Below are positions 44,766 through 52,725 of a stretch of DNA of 64,000 bases, piece by piece. The translations under genes and the position numbers were made by a program. Within the stretch, counting starts at the first letter, position 1, and the number at the start of each line of letters is the position of its first letter. The notes beneath the pieces are model-generated. The model did no database searches. It was not told the DNA's origin and was given only the letters and a program-made list of their open reading frames with translations. Origin of the DNA: Bradyrhizobium australiense (GTDB lineage: Bacteria > Pseudomonadota > Alphaproteobacteria > Rhizobiales > Xanthobacteraceae); assembly GCF_013114825.1 (NCBI RefSeq), contig NZ_JAAVLX010000009.1, positions 1-64,000 on the forward strand. Reading direction: 5' to 3'.

Positions 44766-46004
44766 ATGGCTGGACGCCTGAAGCCGTTGGATGTCGAACG
44801 CGAAACGAAGCCCGGCAAGTATGCCGACGGTGATGGTCTCTACCTGATCATCACAGGACCTTCCGCGAAGAGCTGGTCTTATCGCTATTGGAAGGACGGC
44901 AAAGAGCGTTGGCACGGCCTGGGTCCCTTCAAGGATGTATTCCTTAAAAACGCGCGACTCGCCCGCGATGCGGCCCGCCTACGCGTGAAGGGTGATCGCA
45001 GCACAGCAGGCGTGGACATCGTCCAGGAACGCCGCGAGACGCGGCAGGAGGCCAAGGCGGTGGAAGCGCAGCGCGCAGCACAAACATTCGAGGAATGCGC
45101 CGAGGCCTATATACGCGCGCAGTGGTCGACCTGGAGCGAGAAGCACCGCGACCAATGGCCCGCTTCGCTTAAACGCTACGCCTATCCGACGATTGGAAAG
45201 CTGACGATCGCGGAGATCAGGCCGAGCCACATCCACGAATTGCTCGAGCCCATCTGGCTGACCAAACGCGAGACCGCGAACCGGGTGCGCGGCCGAATCG
45301 AGACGATCATCGCCAAGAACGCCAACATCGATGATCCCGATTTCCGCAATCCGGCCGAGCTGACAAAGCAGCTTCGTGAAAAGCTTCCGAAGCGGCCCAA
45401 GCGCGTCATTCGTCACCATCCTGCCCTGCCCTATGCCGATGCGGCGCAGTTTATGAGCGAGCTCCGCATGTCCGAGGGCCGCGCCGCGCTGGCGCTGCGC
45501 TTTCTGATCTTCACTGTGTGCCGCACCAACGAAATCGTCGGCGCAAAATGGACTGAGATCGACCGGACCTTTCCAACTGGTCCGGTGTGGCGGATCCCCG
45601 GTGAGCGGATGAAGATGGACCAGGACCACTGCGTCCCGCTCGCTCAGCCGGCGCTCGATGTGCTTGACGAACTCAGCAAAGGCCAGCAGAGCGACTTGAT
45701 CTTCACCAACCCGGACGGCCAGGAGTTTTCCGAGAACGCGATGCTCGCTGTCCTCGATCGTATGGGCTACGGGCACGTTACCGTGCACGGCTTCCGCGCG
45801 ACTTTCGCGACCTGGGCCGAAGAATGCACAGACTACCCGGACGGCGTTCGCGAGGCGGCTCTGGCGCACAAATATAAAAACGAAACGACCGCGGCGTACC
45901 AGCGCGGCGCTAAACTTGAGAAACGGCGGACGCTCATGAACGACTGGGCTAACTTCATTGGCGCGCCGTCGAAGATTATCCAGTTAACCGCGGTTGGACA
46001 TTAG
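44766..46004 (+). CDS. P4-type tyrosine integrase
   Basis: Site-specific recombinase of 412 residues. The N-terminal DUF4102-type arm-binding domain (GKYADGDGLYLIITGPSAKS), a central core-binding domain, and a catalytic domain with R253 (VCRTNEIVG), H341 and R344 (HGFRATFATW), H368 and nucleophile Y378 are all present, so it looks active. The ATG at 44766 follows GGAGG. Its place next to tRNA-Ser is typical of integrative islands. Confidence 0.95.
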   Translation: MAGRLKPLDVERETKPGKYADGDGLYLIITGPSAKSWSYRYWKDGKERWHGLGPFKDVFLKNARLARDAARLRVKGDRSTAGVDIVQERRETRQEAKAVEAQRAAQTFEECAEAYIRAQWSTWSEKHRDQWPASLKRYAYPTIGKLTIAEIRPSHIHELLEPIWLTKRETANRVRGRIETIIAKNANIDDPDFRNPAELTKQLREKLPKRPKRVIRHHPALPYADAAQFMSELRMSEGRAALALRFLIFTVCRTNEIVGAKWTEIDRTFPTGPVWRIPGERMKMDQDHCVPLAQPALDVLDELSKGQQSDLIFTNPDGQEFSENAMLAVLDRMGYGHVTVHGFRATFATWAEECTDYPDGVREAALAHKYKNETTAAYQRGAKLEKRRTLMNDWANFIGAPSKIIQLTAVGH

Positions 46005-46179
46005 GCGTGTACTCAATCCAAACATGGCCATGTCCATTCCGCATTACGCTCAAGCGGCGGTCCAAGCATCGCTGACGCGAAGTCCGGACTGCCCTCAATA
46101 CCAGACCAGCCGTAGGCGACGAAGTTGGTCGGCTTAGGGCCAGTAGCGGACGTCACAACTCTACCAAGGCAGGGCTGCA

Positions 46180-46884
46180 CTACCTTCTTTCGAAATTACC
46201 TTCGTGCAATCCCAGGGGAGCGTCTTTCGACGTGAAGCCTCCGCCAAGATAGCCACCTTTCAGATTTTTCAACCAAGGTAGACGTTCCGCGAGACCTGTC
46301 GTGATCGGTTCACCCGTCCAGCCAAACTGGTTCAGAGGCCATATCCCTGCAGGCACGATCTCGAGCGTAGCACGCACAAGCTTCACGCCCGTTCCAAAAC
46401 TCGATTCCAGATCGAGAGGATTGACCCTTTCCACCGTCAACGGAGCATTCAAATCGCGAAAGCGGACTAGCAACGGGAGGTTTGTCAAAGGCAGTTCAAC
46501 CTTCCCAGAAAGCTTTCGAACTTGATCAATCCGGTTGCCAAAGGGTTGCTGTACCCCGACCTTTCCAAGGGCGTTGAGCGCGATCCCCTCTGGCGCTGAT
46601 TGAACATCGTTGCCTTCGCGAAGCAGAGCAAGGAGAAAGCCAGACCTCCCTAAATCAAGGAGCAGCGCTTGCCCTTTGATGCTGACGCTGAACTCAGATT
46701 CATTCGGAAGCAGTTTCGGATGCCCGTGGTAACCCACTTCAACAACTTGAGAACCTGTCTTCCGCTGGCCTTCCACCAGCGCCTCTAGCGTCAATCGATA
46801 GCGTATGGTCGCACTTGGCATCATCAGCATCAGGGCGATCACAATAGCTGCGATGACCAGCAAACCGGCTGCAACCCACCTCAT
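46180..46884 (-). CDS. membrane-anchored protein of unknown function
   Basis: A 234-residue protein with one N-terminal hydrophobic helix (WVAAGLLVIAAIVIALMLMM, residues 3-22) and a soluble, beta-rich remainder outside the cytoplasm, including SEFSVSIKGQALLLDLG and TVERVNPLDLE. I do not recognise the family. It may be a periplasmic accessory protein. It is isolated, 176 bp after the integrase gene and on the opposite strand. Confidence 0.7.
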   Translation of the reverse strand: MRWVAAGLLVIAAIVIALMLMMPSATIRYRLTLEALVEGQRKTGSQVVEVGYHGHPKLLPNESEFSVSIKGQALLLDLGRSGFLLALLREGNDVQSAPEGIALNALGKVGVQQPFGNRIDQVRKLSGKVELPLTNLPLLVRFRDLNAPLTVERVNPLDLESSFGTGVKLVRATLEIVPAGIWPLNQFGWTGEPITTGLAERLPWLKNLKGGYLGGGFTSKDAPLGLHEGNFERR

Positions 46885-48058
46885 GAGCGAAGACCATTGA
46901 TGAAAGCTTTGGAAATCCAGAAGCTCTGTTCTGAGCGGATAGACAACAAGCTACGGCTCGATCAGACAACAACTTACATAACACATCATTAACCGGAACG
47001 ATCTTTGGTTGGCTCCTGCGTGATGGCTGCTTTGGGTCACAAGCGGCGGTCCGGCCGGTCATTTCGTCCTGTCCGGTTCTGCTCCGAGAGCGGCCTTTGC
47101 GGCCGCTCAGGGGCAGCTCGGCCGAGGGCCAATGCCAGAAGTTCCCAATGCTCGTGAGACAGTCCCTTGCGGCAGCAACCGAGGTCATGCAGCGAGATCG
47201 TTTTATCGGTGATATCTGACTGCTAAAGAGAGATGTTCCAGATCGCGACGCGTGCATCGCTCAGATGCCCATCGCGATCGAATTCTACGTCTAGGATCCA
47301 CTGTTTGTATCCAAAGACGTTAGGGGACATCCTCCACCCTACCCTGGCCCCTTAGAGCAAGCACGCAGGCCACATTGCCGACCCAAACAAGCTGAACCAC
47401 CGCGTGAAAAACGGATGGGACACCACTGAGTCAGCTGAGACATTGAGACACCTGGCCAAGCTACGGATGCTCCGATGAAGATCACGCTGGAAGCTCACAT
47501 GAAGATAGCGAGCATGATTCTTCGGGCCGCCGGAGCGGCCACGGGAACGAAGAAACTGCGCTTGGAAAGCCTCGCGCACGCGCCAAGATCAGGGAAGCAG
47601 TCGCAGGCGAAGCTGAAGGGCATCCTGTCGGACGCTTCAAACGCGGTGAACAGAGAGTCTAAGTGATGTAATCACCGCAGCTTTGCTGAGCATCGCGAAG
47701 GCAAAAAAGTACATTCCAGCGCGTTATCAAGGCCGCATAATTCGGCTGTCGTACCGTCCTGCGCGCGTGTCCCGCCAACCGATGCGAAGGACCACTTGCG
47801 GCAGCGACCAGCGCTGACCGTGGGTTTTTCCCGTAGCTTTTTCGGCAGCGGGCGCAAACCGCAATGCAATCAATGCCGTTCAGAGGATTGGATATCCGCG
47901 AGCTCCCGTGCTCCTGGATGTGAACATCGTCAATCCACACGCTTGAGATCCCACGGCTTTGCTCGCTGACTGTGAGAGACAGCAGACCCGCGGTGCGGGA
48001 CTTGTGATCTCCTCACGATGGACATCCGTTCAATAGGCCATAGCGAATAGCTGCTTGG
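46885..48058. other. gene-poor stretch of the island
   Basis: About 1.2 kb in which I can support no gene. A 63-residue frame at 47475-47666 (MKITLEAHMKIASMILRAAG) and a minus-strand frame at 47659-47940 exist, but have weak starts and no recognisable pattern. A short hairpin lies near 47986-48000. It probably contains remnants. Confidence 0.35.
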
Positions 48059-48137
48059 GTTCTCCCCTGGTGGAGAACTGGTGCTCTACTATTGGGGAAC
48101 TGGTGCTCTATTGGTGGGGAATTGGTGGTCTACGAGT
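48059..48137. repeat. three 22-bp tandem repeats plus a GTTCTCC inverted pair
   Basis: Copies at 48072-48093, 48094-48115 and 48116-48137 share GGRGAAYTGGTGSTCTA and are exactly 22 bp apart, two turns of DNA. The first copy begins with GGAGAAC, which pairs with GTTCTCC at 48059-48065 across six bases. The block lies about 110 bp before an excisionase-like gene and 510 bp before a RepA-like ATPase gene, so it could be an operator or an iteron-type origin. Confidence 0.7.
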
Positions 48138-48243
48138 GGGATACTTTTGGCAATCTTTACAACGGCTTGTGCCAAGATTCTCCTTTACTTTATGAGCATT
48201 CTCTGTTGTTCGTTTGGTTAAGCCAGAACGAGGAAATACAACC

Positions 48244-48483
48244 ATGTCAGCAACTCGATTCGAGGGAGTCACGTTCACCGACAGTCGCCCGATTGTTGCG
48301 AGCGTGAACGAAACAATGTCCGCGCTGCAGATTGGGCGCGGAAAAATCTATGAGCTTCTCAACTCGGGCGAGCTGGAGAGCTACCGTGAAGGGAGCTCGC
48401 GCAAGATCCTGTGGCGCAGCATTGAGGCTTACGTTGAGCGCCGCCTCAAAGAGGAGGCCGAGCGCCGCGGTCGCGCTGCATAA
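48244..48483 (+). CDS. excisionase-family helix-turn-helix protein
   Basis: A 79-residue protein with a winged-helix excisionase/AlpA-type domain: SVNETMSALQIGRGKIYELL is the recognition segment, and SGELESYREGSSRKILWRS the wing, with a C-terminal helix (AYVERRLKEEAER). It should bind DNA and may help reverse the integrase reaction and control nearby genes. ATG at 48244 follows GAGGAAA. The tandem repeats and GTTCTCC pair upstream may be its own sites. Confidence 0.88.
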   Translation: MSATRFEGVTFTDSRPIVASVNETMSALQIGRGKIYELLNSGELESYREGSSRKILWRSIEAYVERRLKEEAERRGRAA

Positions 48484-48644
48484 CAGGTAAGCCGCACCGT
48501 GCGCTTGGCGACCAAATCAGCAACGCAGCCCCACACCGAGCGACCGTGTATCTCGATGTCTCGGTTGCCCGGACTTTCGAAGGGACTCGAAAAATCATTG
48601 CGCAAGGCCGTTGAGCTTGGTCTCATCGGTAACGAGGCCGACTG

Positions 48645-50438
48645 ATGCACGCCGCGCAGGCCGAAACCGCTGACCGAGAGGCTCCACCGGAGTTTGCAGA
48701 CGCGGAGGAAAAACCCCTCGCGAGCCAGTTGGCGCGATTTTCCGTCGATGAAAGGTTCGGGGCATTTCGCACACTGGTGTCTGGCCTGCCACGTCTTGAA
48801 CACCTCAATCCCCTCGATGCGTTCCACTTTCTGCTCAACCTGGCGAACAATCACGGCCTTAGCGGCGGGCCCGGAAGCGAAACTGCGCTGGAGATCGAAA
48901 AGATCATCGGAGACGCAATTTCGTCGGGGTGCGACGGCGCTGGTATCGACGTCGAAAGGGGCGCGATAGAAATCCCTTCGGAAGCATTCCAGGCGCTGCA
49001 GAGTTGGGACCGGATACTGGCAAATGTAGATCGACAATCCTTGGCAAGGCAATTCACCCGGGCAGCAACAGAGATTCTGCGGCTCGCATCCCCCCAGGCA
49101 ACGCCGAACGAGTGGCAGCAGCTCGTTGATAACGTGCACGAGATGGGCGAGCGCCACGGCCTCTCAGTAAAGGTCGTGCAAACCCTCATGGCAGCGGCAA
49201 CCGTCGCACCACCCGATCACCGCCCAATGGAGGAATCACGACCAAAGGCACCTAATTTCGGCAGCGCGCTGCCGACAGTCGAAAACCTTGGCGAGCTGCC
49301 GCCCGGCAACGAGCCGGATGACTACGGCAGCGTATCGCCGATACGTGAAGCCGGCGTCATTGCGACCAAGGCGCTCGAGCTGACCTATTTTGACGAGTGC
49401 GGCGCTTATGCCAATAAGCAATGGATCTTAAAAGGAATCATTGCGCGCGGCGAAACTTCCGCGTGGATCGCGCCGCCAGGCGCCGGCAAGTCGGCGCTGC
49501 TGACCGAGATAGCCGTGCACTGCGCCGCACACATCGACTGGCGAGGGCATCGGGCAAAAGTAGAGTGTGGCGTAGTGGTGCTGGCGCTGGAGCGCGGCGA
49601 CCTGTTCAAGCGCCGGTTGCGCGTTTACCACCAGCGCGACGAGCTGGCAGGCCTGCCGATCGCTGTGGCCGACGCAATCATTGACCTGCTCAATCCAAGC
49701 TGCGTGGAGATCATCGTTTCAACCGTGAGGGCAGCCGAGCAGCAGTTTGGTCGCGAAGTGGGGCTGATCATCCTTGACACCTATGCCAAGGGCATCGCGG
49801 CGAGCGGTGGCGACGAGGACAAGGCCCGAGACCAGAACCGAGCCGCTGCTAATCTGCGCAATATACACGCCCAGCTCAACGTGCATATCGCTCTGGTCGG
49901 ACACACCGGCAAAGACGAGAACCGCGGCGCACGTGGCAGCAACGCCCACGTCGGCGACGTGGACGTCATGGTGCAGATCAGCGGGGAGACCATCAAGGTG
50001 GCGCAGGTTATCAAGGGTAATGACCAGCCTGAGCGCGCCGTCGCGAAATTCAAGCTTGAGCCCTTCGAACTCGGCCGGGATGAGGATGGCGAGCCGATCA
50101 CTACCGCGATCGTGACCACCGAGTTCGCCGACGAGCTGACCAGCGCCAGCGCGGCCGACAGCGGCAAGAAGAAGCCCACACTGAAGCCCATTCCGCGGGC
50201 TGCATTACGCGCCCTACACGAATGTATAGCCGACGGCGCAGCATCTCGACCCGTCGACGAGCACGTCCCGGCGGGCGTCACAGGCGTCACAATGAAGGTT
50301 TGGCGCAGTCGGCTCGAAAAACTCTCGATCATCAACGCGAAAGGCAATCCCCGAGAGCAATTTAGCCGCATCCATGTGACGCTAAAAAACGCAGGCCTTA
50401 TCTGCATTTGGGAGGACGTCGTGTGGCCTGTCACATAG
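48645..50438 (+). CDS. RepA-like AAA ATPase (replicative helicase-like)
   Basis: A 597-residue protein with an RecA-type AAA_25 domain: Walker A PPGAGKS at 277-283, Walker B LIILDTYAKG with D378, and the later VGHTGKDENRGARGSNAHVG loop typical of hexameric RepA helicases of plasmids and phage-like elements. The N-terminal 240 residues are helical and unassigned; the C-terminal 100 residues look like a winged helix (VTMKVWRSRLEKL). It may load or drive replication of the excised element. The stop codon lies inside a GTCAC cluster. Confidence 0.88.
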   Translation: MHAAQAETADREAPPEFADAEEKPLASQLARFSVDERFGAFRTLVSGLPRLEHLNPLDAFHFLLNLANNHGLSGGPGSETALEIEKIIGDAISSGCDGAGIDVERGAIEIPSEAFQALQSWDRILANVDRQSLARQFTRAATEILRLASPQATPNEWQQLVDNVHEMGERHGLSVKVVQTLMAAATVAPPDHRPMEESRPKAPNFGSALPTVENLGELPPGNEPDDYGSVSPIREAGVIATKALELTYFDECGAYANKQWILKGIIARGETSAWIAPPGAGKSALLTEIAVHCAAHIDWRGHRAKVECGVVVLALERGDLFKRRLRVYHQRDELAGLPIAVADAIIDLLNPSCVEIIVSTVRAAEQQFGREVGLIILDTYAKGIAASGGDEDKARDQNRAAANLRNIHAQLNVHIALVGHTGKDENRGARGSNAHVGDVDVMVQISGETIKVAQVIKGNDQPERAVAKFKLEPFELGRDEDGEPITTAIVTTEFADELTSASAADSGKKKPTLKPIPRAALRALHECIADGAASRPVDEHVPAGVTGVTMKVWRSRLEKLSIINAKGNPREQFSRIHVTLKNAGLICIWEDVVWPVT

Positions 50439-50530
50439 TGTCACAACCCGTCACAGTGACGTTTGGTGACAGCGCCTATCACGTGTCACGTCACATTTGC
50501 CCCCCTCTAGGGGGGCAATGCGGATGTGAC
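50430..50530. promoter_or_regulatory. GTCAC cluster with a strong hairpin
   Basis: GTCAC occurs at 50430, 50440 and 50450, exactly 10 bp apart, then as GTGAC at 50456 and 50466 (10 bp apart), again as GTCAC at 50485 and 50490, and as GTGAC at 50526. A nine-base perfect hairpin (TTGCCCCCC, loop TCTA, 50497-50518) sits between. Eight copies in 100 bp far exceeds chance. No T run follows the hairpin, so a protein-bound structure, such as an origin, is as likely as a terminator. Confidence 0.6.
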
Positions 50531-50961
50531 GCCTGGGAGTTTCGGAGATGGTCAAACAAAGCAGACGGCCGGAAGGCCCTCGGTTGGCCGCTCACTCGAA
50601 TGCCTCACAAGTTTCTGAGAACGGAGTTGGCTTTAAAGTAGGACTATTGAACAGGGGCCTTTCTGACTAGCATAATAACCAACAGCGGGCCCTCCGCTCC
50701 TCCGCATGGTACCTCGTCCCTCTCGAGGATCACCGCTCCTCCAAACACCCTTGAAGAAATTGCATTTTTCAGCGAAAGCGCCAAACCCCCCGGGTACAAG
50801 CTACGATCCGGCCCCCTCGCAAGGCTCAATGCTGCCGCCAGTGGGCTTCGTTACTGGCGCCTGAACGAGCTCGTACATCCACGCAATTTGGAACGGTGAT
50901 TTTGAGCGCTTCCCTCACCGACGACGAAGGACCAATGGCCATGCTTGACTGCTAATCGAAC
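50531..50961. other. gene-free stretch after the GTCAC cluster
   Basis: About 430 bp in which I see no gene with a convincing start or pattern on either strand. Confidence 0.4.
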
Positions 50962-51255
50962 TTGCAGCTTGAGATCATCAATCGCCTCTCCGACGTCGAT
51001 GACGGTAAGCCAGTGCACATCGTGTTTGCACATAACGGCGAGAGCTGGGCTGTGCTTAGCACCGAGCAGATCATCGATGTGTTGCGAACCGTCACTCGTC
51101 ACTTCGCTAGTGCCGATCATGATAAGAAGGTCGCGTTCTTCTCTGCGCCGCTGCACCAAGCCGCCGCCATCGTCCGGCAGCGCGCCGCCGAACACGACAT
51201 CGAACTCCCCGGTCGCTTCTGGCTGACAGCGGAAGAATTGGACACGGGCGCCTGA
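50962..51255 (+). CDS. hypothetical protein
   Basis: A 97-residue frame with coding-like third-position GC (LSDVDDGKPVHIVFAHNGE, VTRHFASADHDKKVAFFS). The only available start is TTG at 50962, because a TAA lies 9 bp before it, and there is no clear ribosome site. I do not recognise the protein. Confidence 0.4.
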   Translation: MQLEIINRLSDVDDGKPVHIVFAHNGESWAVLSTEQIIDVLRTVTRHFASADHDKKVAFFSAPLHQAAAIVRQRAAEHDIELPGRFWLTAEELDTGA

Positions 51256-51506
51256 TCTGCTCGCCGCTGCCATCGCGCCGCGCACGTCACCTGTCATTGA
51301 GAAGTGGCTGGCGATGCGCCAGCGCGAAACGCAGACGGTGGCTGTGTCGTGAATCGACTGACTTCATCGGCGCGTACGGCAAGGCCAGTGGCTTCGGCGG
51401 CTACGACATCACGGGCAGCTCTGGTCCCCGCCTGCCGCCTACCGCCGTAATGCCGATCGCTCACACGCTCGATGAAGCTACTCGAAAAATAAACATGGAG
51501 GTCTAA
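51256..51506 (+). other. possible broken small gene
   Basis: One frame gives DLLAAAIAPRTSPVIEKWLA and then MRQRETQTVAVS before a TGA near 51350; the next frame continues DFIGAYGKASGFGGYDITGS and ends RKINMEV at 51506, just before a strong ribosome site. A frame break in one gene is likely, but the start is unclear. Confidence 0.3.
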
Positions 51507-51509
51507 CAA

Positions 51510-52228
51510 ATGGCTCTCTTTAAATCTTCAAATCCGAAAAAGCCTGCAGCGCGAGATCGAGGCCGCCAAAGCCAACCGCGAGCGCTTGTCTGCTAAGCTC
51601 ACCGAATGCGAGGCGGGAGTTACGCGGCAGACGACATTGGCAAAGGACGCCGCCGTGAGTGGCGACGCTTGCCGCTGCCGAAATGTCCTTCGCTGCGCAA
51701 GATCGTGCCGCAACGTTGAAAACCGCCCTGCTTCACGTCGATCAGCAGCTCGCGGAGCTTGAAAAGTCTAAGGCAGAAATGGCTGACCTCAAGCTCCGGG
51801 CTGAAACCGCTGCCGAGGTCGAGCTGCTTGTTCGCATGCTGACCGAAGTTGGCGCGGAGTTCGTCGGGTTGGCTGAGCGCCTTGCCGAGCACACCGGCCG
51901 AGCCGTTCCGATCGTCTTCGAGGCAAGCGGGCTGAATAACGTAGTCACCGTCTGCAAGTCTCAGGTCTCTGACGCGATAGAAATGGTCTGCAAGTCGTTT
52001 CGAGCACACGCCGATGCGGTAATCGCTGGCTTGGCACCTGCTACGCTGCCGCAGCCTGATAATCCGGCATTGGCAGCTGTGCCAGCTCCAGCAGCCCCGC
52101 CGGCAGAACCGCACATTACGTATCGCCCGGCGATCAAGGCTCATCCGGCCTACAAGGATGCAATCAGCAAGCCGGGTCGTCTGAAGTGTTGTCCGCCCGG
52201 CTCTGAGCCATACTTGACCTTGCGGTGA
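51510..52228 (+). pseudogene. coiled-coil-like protein with two frame breaks
   Basis: The ATG at 51510 follows a perfect GGAGGT site. Sense runs MALFKSSNPKK, then shifts by one at a run of five A near 51540 (SLQREIEAAKANRERLSAKL, TECEAG), then shifts again near 51658 (LAAAEMSFAAQDRAATLKTA to the stop at 52228). Joined, it gives about 238 residues: an N-terminal coiled coil, LLHVDQQLAELEKSKAEM, and a proline/alanine-rich end. Both changes are single added bases. The protein resembles minor coiled-coil proteins of mobile elements; function unknown. Confidence 0.5.
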
Positions 52229-52491
52229 CCTTGCGGAGGGTCGATGGCTACATTGGCGAGAACATGCCGAACTCGATCGCCGAGCATATCTGCGGATGTG
52301 GCCCGCGCCGGGATCACGCCGCAGTGAAGTCGATCGCGTCCGGGCTCGGATGCTGGTGCGGCAATTGGATTATCTGCGCAAAAAAAGATTACGAATGCGC
52401 TTTGGAAGCGGTTTGGACTTCGGACGCGATAACGAGATCACCTTCGCGACTGCCGCTGCCGCAAATCGACCATGATCCGGTGGCGTGGTAA
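52225..52491 (+). CDS. hypothetical small cysteine-containing protein
   Basis: An 88-residue frame that starts at GTG in a GTGA overlap with the preceding broken gene. Cysteines cluster in HICGCGPRR and GCWCGNWIICAKK. It is followed by a clear terminator at 52538. No family is recognised; the overlap and the terminator support it, while the weak start does not. Confidence 0.35.
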   Translation: MTLRRVDGYIGENMPNSIAEHICGCGPRRDHAAVKSIASGLGCWCGNWIICAKKDYECALEAVWTSDAITRSPSRLPLPQIDHDPVAW

Positions 52492-52537
52492 AGAAAGCGT
52501 CGATAGTCGGCGGATGTACCCGACCAAACGGCCTAAG

Positions 52538-52566
52538 AGCCCCCGGAGCTAACTCTGGGGGCTTTT
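52538..52566 (+). terminator. Rho-independent terminator
   Basis: An 11-base stem (AGCCCCCGGAG with CTCTGGGGGCT, one mismatch) around CTAA, followed by TTTT. It would end the transcript that carries the genes from about 48.2 kb rightward and separates them from the convergent recombinase gene. Confidence 0.75.
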
Positions 52567-52725
52567 CCGTTAGCTAGGTTTTACCGGCTGAGTGGCATGT
52601 CGTCGAAAAGCTCTATGACGTCTCAATCAGCGAAGGTATCAAAAACTACACGATTGCCGAATTCTCGTTGGCGATGGCGCTGAATGCGATCTCCAGCACA
52701 CTGGGACCGAGAACGCTTCTAGTCT

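Noticed and set aside
48072..48137. CRISPR array
   Set aside because: Only three copies, in direct contact with no spacers, and no cas gene nearby.
51256..52228. Phage structural genes
   Set aside because: The coiled-coil protein is compatible with many elements; no capsid, portal, terminase or tail gene is seen in the window.
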